NCBI GenBank assembly: GCA_019113665.1
Contig: DXGW01000205.1
Coordinates: forward strand, 1 to 6,115
Source: Candidatus Alistipes excrementipullorum
GTDB taxonomy: Bacteria > Bacteroidota > Bacteroidia > Bacteroidales > Rikenellaceae
Direction of reading: 5' to 3'
DNA: 6,115 nt
Every line of letters begins with the position of its first letter. Position 1 is the stretch's first letter. A program made the translations under genes and the position numbers. The notes under the pieces are model-generated. The model did no database searches, was not told the origin of the DNA, and saw only the letters and a list, made by a program, of their open reading frames with translations. Shown here piece after piece: positions 1-5,772 of the stretch.

Positions 1-1076
1 GCCGGCAGCGAGATCGAGATCTCCTTGTTCTCGATGCTGTAGTCGTGCGGGATCGTTATCTGCGAATCCTCGGTCGGGGCCTGGGTGAGGACAACGTTCT
101 CGGCACCCTCGGCCAGAGCCTTGTTGAGTTCCTCGATGGTTGCCGCTTCGGTTATCGTGTGGTCGATATCCTCATCGCCGAATACCGGATCCACGGTTAC
201 CGTAATGTCGGCTTTCTTGGTGAGCAGGTTGCCCGATACGTTGGTGCGGTAGTTGCGCTGAACGGGAATGTTCGTGAACTCGTAGTCCGAAGCCACCTGT
301 GTGCCTGCATCGTCGAGGAACGACATGGTGAAGTTGACCAGACGCTGCTCGCCTGCGGTCTGCGGGGCGAAGACATAGTCGAACGAGAGGTTGCCCGAGG
401 CGTCGGCCAGTTCATGGCTTTCGGCATATGCCACGGCAGCGGTCTGCTGCGTGAGCTCACCTGTAAGCAGGTTGATTCCGGTCGGTACCTCGTCGAAGGT
501 CAGCGCGACTTTCGTGGGGCGCAGCGACTTCGGCACGTCGTTCATGTCGAGGGTCTTGACGTTGAGCTGTCCGAACGGACGGCGCAGTTCGGCGCTGACG
601 GTCGTGGCGGTTGAAACCTCAACCTCCTTCACTGCGAAGAAGGCGTCACGCTCGTCATTGCTGCCGCTGTACTGTGCGGGGTCGAGGATCGAGACGTTCG
701 AGAGGTCGTCCGTTGCGTAGTGTTTGTCGGCGAAGTTGTCGGCCGTCGTACCTTCGGCGCAGTCGGCCCAGAATACGAACTTGTAGGTTTTGCCTGAAAC
801 CAGACGTGCCGAGAAGCTCGTCTGTTTGTTCTCCACTGCGGCTACCTGGCGTTCGCCGTAGAGTTCGCCGTCGAGGTAGATCTCCATGATGCAGCGGTTG
901 ACCATATCGCCGATGCCGGGATTCTCCTGGCTGCGTACGGCGTTCATTTCGGCCGGCAGGTTCACTGCGATCCTGACGTCGGCCTGGTTCCCCGTATTTC
1001 CTGCGAGGTCTTCGGTTTTCTGGCACGATGTTACGGCCAGAGCAAGCATTGCTGCTGCTAAAAACAGTTTCTTCAT
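1..1076 (-). CDS. Fimbrillin-like (DUF6562-type) lipoprotein with C-terminal extension, 3' end outside window
   Basis: Reading the minus strand from the ATG at 1076 gives 358 uninterrupted codons, still open at the window edge. The start is set by a clear lipoprotein signal: MKK, a hydrophobic run and a lipobox-like VTSC with Cys18. Residues about 30-298 form a fimbrillin-like domain closely related to the gene just upstream. Shared blocks are RCIMEIY (61-67), YKFVFWAD (98-105), DAFFAV (144-149), FDYVFAP (232-238) and NIPVQRNYRTNV (269-280). From about residue 299 a new segment starts (ATIEELNKALAEGAENVVL at 312-330, then ITIP and ISISLP). This resembles the opening of surface beta-helix or repeat domains, so the protein may be a tip or adhesive subunit. 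It is probably exported, lipidated at Cys18 and carried to the outer membrane. It is the last visible gene of the operon, 94 bases after the previous stop. The DUF6562 assignment rests on remembered family character; the extension's role is inference. Confidence 0.85.
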   Translation of the reverse strand, partial: MKKLFLAAAMLALAVTSCQKTEDLAGNTGNQADVRIAVNLPAEMNAVRSQENPGIGDMVNRCIMEIYLDGELYGERQVAAVENKQTSFSARLVSGKTYKFVFWADCAEGTTADNFADKHYATDDLSNVSILDPAQYSGSNDERDAFFAVKEVEVSTATTVSAELRRPFGQLNVKTLDMNDVPKSLRPTKVALTFDEVPTGINLLTGELTQQTAAVAYAESHELADASGNLSFDYVFAPQTAGEQRLVNFTMSFLDDAGTQVASDYEFTNIPVQRNYRTNVSGNLLTKKADITVTVDPVFGDEDIDHTITEAATIEELNKALAEGAENVVLTQAPTEDSQITIPHDYSIENKEISISLP

Positions 1077-1170
1077 TTGTGTGTTGGGTTTTTAGGGTTT
1101 GCCCTTCCGGCAGGGAGGTTGTAACTCAGTTTGTTTATTTCGTTTGGTTTTGTGTCTCTTTGATCTCGGG

Positions 1171-2031
1171 CTATTCGGCTGACAGGTTCACAGCCAGACC
1201 GGCCTGTTTTCCGACGGATACGTTCACCCGGTAGTTGCGCTGAACGGGAATGTCGCGGAATTCATACGAGAACTCGGCGTCGCTGCCGTCCGGGGCCGTT
1301 GCCGTCATGTCGAAGTTGACCGTACGGCTGCCGGCTTCCGCCGGGGCGAACAGATACGTGTACCATTCGAGCTGTGTTCCCGCCGAGGCTATTTCTACCG
1401 TTGAGGTTGAGGTTGCGGCCTCGGCTCCGCTCACGCTGCCGGTGAGGGCATCGAATCGTGCGGGTGCGTCGGCAAATGCCACGTCAACCGTATGGCTGCC
1501 GGTCTGTGCCGGTACGAATCCTGTTGCCACGTTGATGCGGCAGACGGCACGGCGGAGCGTTGCGCTCAGCGATTGCGACTTGTCGGAGATGACGTCGGCC
1601 GTAGCGAAGAATGCGTCGTACTCCATGTCGCAGGCGGTGAGTCCTGTCGTCACGGCGGCAATGTCCCGCAGTCCGTTCGACGTGTCGTAGTGCAGGTCGT
1701 CATCGGCTGTTGCGCCCGACTTGTCGGCCCAGAACACGAACTTGTAGCTGCGTCCCGACAGGATTTTGGGTTCGAAGTTGAATTTTCCCGAGGCGTCGGC
1801 CGTGGAGACAATACGCTTGTTGTCGTACGGTGTGCCGTCGGCGTTGTATATCTCGAGAATGCAGCGGTCGGCGACGACGGTCTCGTCGGCATTGGCTCGT
1901 GTGAAGTTGTCGGCTACGGAGGCCGAGATGCTGATTGTTACGGATTCGCCCTCTTGAGCCGACCCGCACTCTTCGTTGCTGCAGGCGGCAGCGAACAGCA
2001 TCGAACTGATCAGTATGATGTATTTCTTCAT
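1171..2031 (-). CDS. Fimbrillin-like (DUF6562-type) lipoprotein, probable pilus subunit
   Basis: This is a 286-residue protein. The ATG at 2031 is preferred over an in-frame ATG ten codons upstream because it directly precedes a standard lipoprotein signal: MKKYIILISS, a hydrophobic core and FAAAC with Cys17. Conserved blocks follow in order: TRA (44-46), RCILEIY (57-62 region), YKFVFWAD (96-103), YDAFFATADV (138-147), LRRAVCRI (159-166), YLFAPA (226-231) and RDIPVQRNYRVNV (259-271). The protein ends 15 residues later, so it is essentially one fimbrillin domain without an extension, as expected of a repeating shaft subunit. Arg45-Ala46 stands where P. gingivalis fimbrillins are cut by Arg-specific proteases before polymerisation; use of the site here is inference. 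The gene lies 26 bases after the broken lipoprotein gene, and an A-rich stretch rather than a Shine-Dalgarno precedes the start. Family membership is likely; the exact place in the pilus is not known. Confidence 0.88.
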   Translation of the reverse strand: MKKYIILISSMLFAAACSNEECGSAQEGESVTISISASVADNFTRANADETVVADRCILEIYNADGTPYDNKRIVSTADASGKFNFEPKILSGRSYKFVFWADKSGATADDDLHYDTSNGLRDIAAVTTGLTACDMEYDAFFATADVISDKSQSLSATLRRAVCRINVATGFVPAQTGSHTVDVAFADAPARFDALTGSVSGAEAATSTSTVEIASAGTQLEWYTYLFAPAEAGSRTVNFDMTATAPDGSDAEFSYEFRDIPVQRNYRVNVSVGKQAGLAVNLSAE

Positions 2032-2057
2032 TGTTGTCTTTGGGTTAGTCGGTAGTA

Positions 2058-3062
2058 TCAATCGGGCAGGTTAATGTCTATGTCACCGTCGAATCCGGGG
2101 TCGATTCCGATACCGGGGTCCTTTCGGTTGGTCAGGTACTCGCCGCGAATGATCGTGGTTTTGCTGCGTTCGAGCGGGACGTTGATTCCGCTGTAGACGT
2201 TGAGCAGCGTATTGTTCTTGTCATAGACCTCGAGCGTGAGGTTTATCTGCGACGACTCGCCGTTCACGAAGATGTAGTCGAATCCGAGCGATGCTTCGGT
2301 TTCGGACTGGGGGACGATGTCGGCCTTGAACGACACGGCTGTTTCGGCCTTGTTTGGCAGGCCCGTGTATGCGTTGTAGCGGACGGGGTAGTAGAGGTCG
2401 TACTTCCAGAGTACGTAGTAGTCCTCCCACTGCCAGAGGTCCACGCGCGAGTCGTTGCCTTTCTGGTCGAGGCGGGTCATTTCATGCTTGATGAACTCCT
2501 CGACGTCGGTGCTTATGACCTCGACGCTGCCCATGGGGCTCGACATGAGTTTCGACACCTCGGCTCTGGAGAACCACTCGTCGGAGGTTATGTCGAGGTC
2601 GAAGCGGATCTCGTAGCTCTCCTTTGCGTCGGTATTTCCGGGGTATTCGCCGTCGAAGCCGATGTTCGAGAGGTCGTCGAGCGAGTATATCGACCCTGTT
2701 CCGTCGGTATCGTTGGCGGCAACGGCATATGCCACGCATTTGTACTTGCCGGCAGCGAGTTTTTCGTTGAGTTCGATCGTAGCCGAGCCGTTTGCATCTT
2801 TGGCCGCACCCATTTCACGGCGGATCAACGGTTCCGGACCGAAGTCGTTCTCGTGGATCTCGACCACGAAATACATGCAGTCGAAACTATCTCCGTTACG
2901 TGTTCCGAGGATCGAGCTGTGGGTAAATGCAGGCTAGGTAGTCAACGTGATTTTGGTATCGACCAAAGTCGGGTTCACCTCTTCGGACGGGTATTCGTGC
3001 ACGCAGGAGACGGCGGCAACAACGGCCGTCAGCGCCGTAAATATCTTAAGTAATGACTTCAT
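2058..3062 (-). pseudogene. Fimbrillin-family lipoprotein interrupted by an in-frame amber codon
   Basis: From the ATG at 3062 the minus strand reads a lipoprotein signal (MKSLLKIFTALTAVVAAVSC, Cys20), then EYPSEEVNPTLVDTKITLTT, and then TAG at codon 43 (2934-2936). The same frame continues without further damage for 291 codons to a TGA at 2058-2060, so the undamaged product would be 334 residues. The remaining body is typical of Bacteroidales fimbrillin/DUF6562-like proteins: YFVVEIHEN, GKYKCVAYA, SPMGSVEVISTDVEEFI, a region with Trp and Tyr pairs, FDYIFVNG, NVPLERSKTTIIRGEYLT and a terminal IDPGFDGDIDI. Restart at the ATG at 2876 would give 272 residues without signal or lipid anchor, so it would stay in the cytoplasm. 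The gene begins 12 bases after the DUF3575 gene and is the first lipoprotein of the operon, a position that could fit a pilus anchor, though this is unproved. Alternatives to a true pseudogene are a base-call error or amber suppression. Confidence 0.82.
2934..2936 (-). other. In-frame TAG stop, codon 43 of the fimbrial lipoprotein
   Basis: The plus strand reads CTA here, which is TAG on the coding strand. It follows the codons for LTT and precedes those for PAF. Signal peptide and body lie in the same frame, so one substitution explains the break. Possible ancestors one base away include CAG, GAG, AAG, TAC, TAT, TGG, TCG and TTG. Confidence 0.9.
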
Positions 3063-3074
3063 ACCACTTTCCGT

Positions 3075-4271
3075 TTATTTTATTCTGTAGATTAATGATA
3101 TGCCACAACGGGTTACACCCCAGTAGTTCTTGACCGAAGTATCAAAACACGTGCCGTTCTTGATATTGTAGTATGAGTTGTACTTGGTGTAGATGTAACC
3201 GGCGCCGATGTTGAACTCCATGCCCCAGTGTTCTGTGAACTTGAGGGCGTAGCCGTAGTCGATTCCGACACCGTACATTCCGTTGACGTCCTGATAACGC
3301 GTATTCTTGTCTACCGAGATGTTGAACTGTCCGGCCGTCAGATGTACGCCGAAGAAGTGTCCCTTCCATTCGGGCTTGAGCCAGTAGCGCACGGAGGGCT
3401 GTACGGCCAGTGTGCGGAAACGGTATGTGCGGGCCGTTGTCCAGCAGCTGTAGTAGAGGGGGACGTCTACCGACCAGTGGTCAGCGAATCGGTATTCCGC
3501 CGCGAGGTTGGGAACGACGAGCGCCCATGCCGGAATGTTGGTCTTGACGCTCCAGCGCGAGTTCTCCCACGAATATCCCTGCTTTTCGGGAACGACCGTC
3601 TCGGCCGGTGTGAGGGTCTCGGCCGGAACGGTTGCAGCGGTCGTTTCCGCCGGCTGCTCCTCTGCCGCAACGGCTGTTTCGGCGGGTGCCGTTTCGGCAA
3701 CGGGCTCAACAGCTGGTTCCGTTGCGGGTTCCGTTGTTGCGGGTTCTGCCGGCTGTGCCGGTTCCTCTGCCGTTTCGGGTTTGGTTTCGGGCTGTTCGGA
3801 GACCAGTTCCTCCTTCTTGATGAGCTTGAGCATGGCCACCACGTTCTTGTCGCCCTTGTAGGCTGTTGTGTGGTTTTTGGTGATGTAGTACTCCTCCTTC
3901 ATTCCGAGGTTGGTTATGTAGTACGACTTCACCTGGTTGCTGCGCACCTTGGCCATCTTGTAGTTCGAGTATTCGGTGATGAACGAAGAGCTGTAGCCGT
4001 TGACCGATATGAACATCTCGCCGTTTTCGATTTCGGTGCGGTGCTGTTCGATCATCTCGGAGGCTTCCTTTATTGCTTTCTCGTTACCGGCGTAAAAGAA
4101 CATCGAGACTTTAGGGACGAAATAGAAGAGGATTCCCTGAGTGGAATCGGCTTCTATCGTTGTTTTGGCGACATCGCTGCTTTGTCCGGTGTCGGGAGTT
4201 TGTGGGGCAGGCGCTGCCGCCACACAAACCGTGCAGAGCACGGATAATGTGATAGACAATAATTTACGCAT
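3075..4271 (-). CDS. Secreted two-domain protein: OmpA-like N-terminal region, PEAT-rich linker, C-terminal DUF3575
   Basis: This is a 398-residue protein. The ATG at 4271 is chosen because it starts a good signal peptide (MRKLLSITL to VAAA, cleavage near residues 20-22). An ATG two codons upstream (4277) is also possible, while the frame's far-upstream ATG at 4400 would lie above the likely promoter. Residues about 48-150 resemble an OmpA-like periplasmic fold: an MFFYAGNEKAIKEA helix start, the strand FISVNGYSS (88-96), the helix NYKMAKVRSNQVKSYYI (103-119), then a last strand NVVAMLKLI. Residues 158-231 are a linker of Pro, Glu, Ala and Thr with imperfect EPAT/AETA repeats. Residues about 236-398 match DUF3575: SVKTNIPAWALVVPNLAAEYRF, paired aromatic strands, VGIDYGYALKF, and a final ISLIYRIK consistent with an outer-membrane barrel. 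DUF3575 proteins commonly sit in Bacteroidales fimbrial loci. The gene heads the operon, with the lipoprotein gene 12 bases downstream. A role as assembly platform or cell-wall tether is inference. Confidence 0.85.
   Translation of the reverse strand: MRKLLSITLSVLCTVCVAAAPAPQTPDTGQSSDVAKTTIEADSTQGILFYFVPKVSMFFYAGNEKAIKEASEMIEQHRTEIENGEMFISVNGYSSSFITEYSNYKMAKVRSNQVKSYYITNLGMKEEYYITKNHTTAYKGDKNVVAMLKLIKKEELVSEQPETKPETAEEPAQPAEPATTEPATEPAVEPVAETAPAETAVAAEEQPAETTAATVPAETLTPAETVVPEKQGYSWENSRWSVKTNIPAWALVVPNLAAEYRFADHWSVDVPLYYSCWTTARTYRFRTLAVQPSVRYWLKPEWKGHFFGVHLTAGQFNISVDKNTRYQDVNGMYGVGIDYGYALKFTEHWGMEFNIGAGYIYTKYNSYYNIKNGTCFDTSVKNYWGVTRCGISLIYRIK
3577..3797 (-). repeat. Low-complexity Pro/Glu/Ala/Thr linker-coding region
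   Basis: This stretch encodes residues of about 159-232 of the DUF3575 protein, built almost wholly of E, P, A, T and V in irregular EPAT, AETA and PAET units. On the plus strand it shows as repeated ggttcc, ggctgc and gtttcggc. It probably forms a flexible periplasmic spacer between the OmpA-like region and the barrel. Such repeats can expand or contract by slippage, so length may vary between strains. Confidence 0.7.
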
Positions 4272-4296
4272 ATGCATTATACGTTGAAATTTAATG

Positions 4297-4327
4297 CAAT
4301 AATACGTAATATTTTCCTTATAACAAA
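4297..4327 (-). promoter_or_regulatory. Candidate Bacteroidota sigma-ABfr promoter for the fimbrial operon
   Basis: On the minus strand a TTTG (4324-4327; a second TTTG at 4328-4331) is followed by exactly 19 bases and then TATTATTG (4297-4304). This fits the Bacteroides consensus of TTTG at -33 and TAnnTTTG at -7 with one mismatch. Transcription would start near 4290, giving a leader of about 20 bases before the ATG at 4271. No such pair was found in the 94-base gap at 1077-1170 or in the shorter gaps, consistent with one transcript for the four genes. Confidence 0.5.
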
Positions 4328-4447
4328 CAAAATATGTCTGTAAAGGCGCGAAAAAGATGTTAAAAAGGCGCTCAAATGGCAAAATCGGGTGCAGTGCCAT
4401 GCGGCCTGAATCTCCCGCAGATGATTTTCAGACAATTGGATTGCCGG

Positions 4448-4471
4448 TTCCGGCGTGGTGGAATGCCGGAA
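4448..4471. repeat. Perfect inverted repeat TTCCGGC / GCCGGAA
   Basis: Arms 4448-4454 and 4465-4471 are perfectly complementary, 7 bp, around a 10-base spacer. The left arm overlaps a second palindrome, GCCGGTTCCGGC (4443-4454). No T-tract follows on either strand, so it is not a standard terminator. A dimeric regulator site, or a hairpin in read-through RNA, is possible. Confidence 0.5.
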
Positions 4472-4476
4472 ATCGT

Positions 4477-4497
4477 ATGTTAAAAAAATGTTAAAAA
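4477..4497. repeat. Tandem ATGTTAAAAA elements, 11-bp period
   Basis: ATGTTAAAAA occurs at 4477-4486 and 4488-4497, spaced by one helical turn. A third exact copy lies at 4357-4366, between this pair and the candidate promoter. The copies are direct repeats that read TTTTTAACAT in the transcription direction. They could be operator sites, but the AT-rich setting makes chance copies possible. Confidence 0.5.
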
Positions 4498-4526
4498 TTA
4501 TTTCCGGATCGCGGATACCGGTAAAA
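4493..4526 (-). terminator. Probable intrinsic terminator after the permease gene
   Basis: About 30 bases past the stop codon at 4557 the minus strand forms CCGG-T-ATC, loop CGC, GATCCGG (4504-4521): a 7-bp stem with one bulged T. It may be lengthened by TTT/AAA pairing around a bulged A. A T-rich run, TAATTTTT, follows at 4493-4500. The three-base loop and the bulge make the hairpin imperfect, so confidence is moderate. Confidence 0.45.
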
Positions 4527-4556
4527 TGAGACATTCCGCGTTTATGAGCGGCGCTG

Positions 4557-5768
4557 TTATTTTCGTTCCCGCGGGATCATTGCGGCGACCGTTGCCGCCG
4601 AGATGCACCATGCCGTCAGAATGAACGATATTCCGACTGCGGCGATGTCGGTGCCGCAGAGCCTTACGGGGTATTCGTCCGTGAGGAACGATTCGGCCGG
4701 TATTGTTATCAGCCCGAAGCGCTGTTGAATGAGGCAGAGAGCGATTCCGGCCGCCAGTCCGGCTGCGCCGCCGATGCCGCAGATCATCATTCCTTCGGCC
4801 GTGAATATGCGTCTGACGAGCCGTGTGTCGGCGCCCATGGCTCTAAGTGTGCAGATGTCCTCCCGCTTGTCGATGATGAGCATGACGAGCGAACCGACGA
4901 TCGAGAACGAGGCTATGACCAGCACCATCAGCGAGATGAGGAATATTCCCCACTTCTCGTATCGCATTATGCGGTAGAGTGTTGCGTTCCGTTCGTCACG
5001 GGTCTGCACCTTGAATCCGTCGCCCGCGATGCGTTCGATACCGCGCTTGACTTTGGTCGCGTCGGCTCCGTCGTCCGTGCGTACGAGCAGGGCTGTCGCC
5101 TTGTCGGGATAGTTGAAGAGCTTCTGTGCCGCCCGCAGCGATGTTATGGCGTTGTTGCGGTCGGTTTCGGCGTCGATCGTGAAGGTGCCGGAGATCGGGA
5201 AACTTGCGGCGGTGTATCCGTCCATGGGCAGCAATGTCGAGAACGTGCTGCGTTTCAGTGCATAGACGGTCACGTCGTCGACCACGAACGAATGGACCCC
5301 CAATGCGTAGGCCAGCCCCTGTCCGAGTATCACTTCGTTGACGTCCTCGCCCAGCTGTACGCGGAACCGTCCGTTCTGCACCGTCTCCTCGACGGGCATG
5401 ACTGCGGCGTAGTTCCCGTCGACGCCCCTTATGGTGGCAGTGGCCTGGTTGCCCTTGTATTCGAGCAGGGCGCCCTGCTCCAGCACGAACGATACCGCCC
5501 CGACTCCCTCTGCACCGGCTATCGCCATGTCGTCGAGCGCTGCGGTTTCGAAAGCCGTGCCTGTGGCCGGCGATACCGTGATGTCGGCGTCGTATGCCGA
5601 GCAGAGCTGCCTGACGAGCGACTCGAAGCCGTTGAAAACGGACAACAGTATGATCATGGCTGCGACCGGCACGGCCACGGCCACGACGCTGACTCCCGAT
5701 ATGATGTTGATCACCGACCGGGAGTTGCGCGAGAAGAGGTATCGTCGAGCGAACAGCCGCCAGATCAT
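4557..5768 (-). CDS. ABC transporter permease of the FtsX/LolC family
   Basis: This is a 403-residue inner-membrane protein, close to the usual 400 of LolC/LolE. It starts with IWRLFARRYLFS, then TM1 at about 19-46 ending in the family-typical SVFNGFE. A periplasmic domain of about 225 residues follows (50-272), with MacB/LolC-like strands such as GALLEYKGNQATATIRGVD. TM2 is at about 273-298, a cytoplasmic coupling loop DKREDICTLRAMGADTRLVRRIF at 300-322, TM3 at about 327-349 and TM4 at about 375-398. The coupling loop, with its RAMGA signature, should contact an ATPase of the LolD type, which is not in this window. Family members extract lipoproteins from the inner membrane for sorting to the outer membrane. 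That would also serve the lipoproteins encoded downstream, although the two transcripts look separate. The start lies 4 bases after the rbfA stop, so the two genes are probably co-transcribed. LolC-like is more likely than another FtsX-class role, but substrate cannot be read from the sequence. Confidence 0.9.
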   Translation of the reverse strand: MIWRLFARRYLFSRNSRSVINIISGVSVVAVAVPVAAMIILLSVFNGFESLVRQLCSAYDADITVSPATGTAFETAALDDMAIAGAEGVGAVSFVLEQGALLEYKGNQATATIRGVDGNYAAVMPVEETVQNGRFRVQLGEDVNEVILGQGLAYALGVHSFVVDDVTVYALKRSTFSTLLPMDGYTAASFPISGTFTIDAETDRNNAITSLRAAQKLFNYPDKATALLVRTDDGADATKVKRGIERIAGDGFKVQTRDERNATLYRIMRYEKWGIFLISLMVLVIASFSIVGSLVMLIIDKREDICTLRAMGADTRLVRRIFTAEGMMICGIGGAAGLAAGIALCLIQQRFGLITIPAESFLTDEYPVRLCGTDIAAVGISFILTAWCISAATVAAMIPRERK

Positions 5769-5772
5769 TGTG

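Larger units (their letters stand above)
4272..4556. promoter_or_regulatory. 285-base intergenic regulatory region
   Basis: No convincing gene is seen here. An open minus-strand frame of 85 codons crosses it but has no family features and would run through the promoter. The region is more AT-rich than its surroundings. Reading in the transcription direction it holds a terminator-like hairpin for the permease gene (4493-4526), two ATGTTAAAAA elements 11 bp apart (4477-4497), a perfect 7-bp inverted repeat (4448-4471), a third ATGTTAAAAA (4357-4366), a direct repeat of aaaggcgc (4342-4349 and 4364-4371), and a promoter (4297-4327). It separates the housekeeping pair from the fimbrial operon and is the obvious place for control of the latter. 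Confidence 0.7.

Noticed and set aside
45..614. Plus-strand frame of 189 codons near the left edge
   Set aside because: The minus strand reads a continuous fimbrillin-like lipoprotein through the same bases, closely related to its neighbour.
2934..2936. TAG read as a genuinely recoded codon (alternative genetic code or pyrrolysine)
   Set aside because: The other complete genes here end in TAA or TGA, so usage cannot be judged, but Bacteroidales hosts use the standard code for TAG and no recoding element is visible. A nonsense mutation or sequence error is simpler.
2484..3053. Plus-strand frame of 189 codons across the interrupted lipoprotein gene
   Set aside because: The minus strand carries the lipoprotein signal and fimbrillin blocks. 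The plus frame shows no signal, domain or plausible start context.
3228..4247. Plus-strand open frame of 339 codons opposite the DUF3575 gene
   Set aside because: It is antisense to a well-supported protein with signal peptide and domains. The Gly/Cys/Arg/Leu-rich middle is simply the reverse reading of the PEAT linker.
4448..4471. Inverted repeat as a rho-independent terminator
   Set aside because: Neither strand has a T-run after the hairpin; the T-rich tract lies before it in the transcription direction.
4277..4534. 85-codon minus-strand frame in the intergenic region
   Set aside because: It has no recognisable features, covers the candidate promoter and repeats, and its composition is like non-coding sequence.
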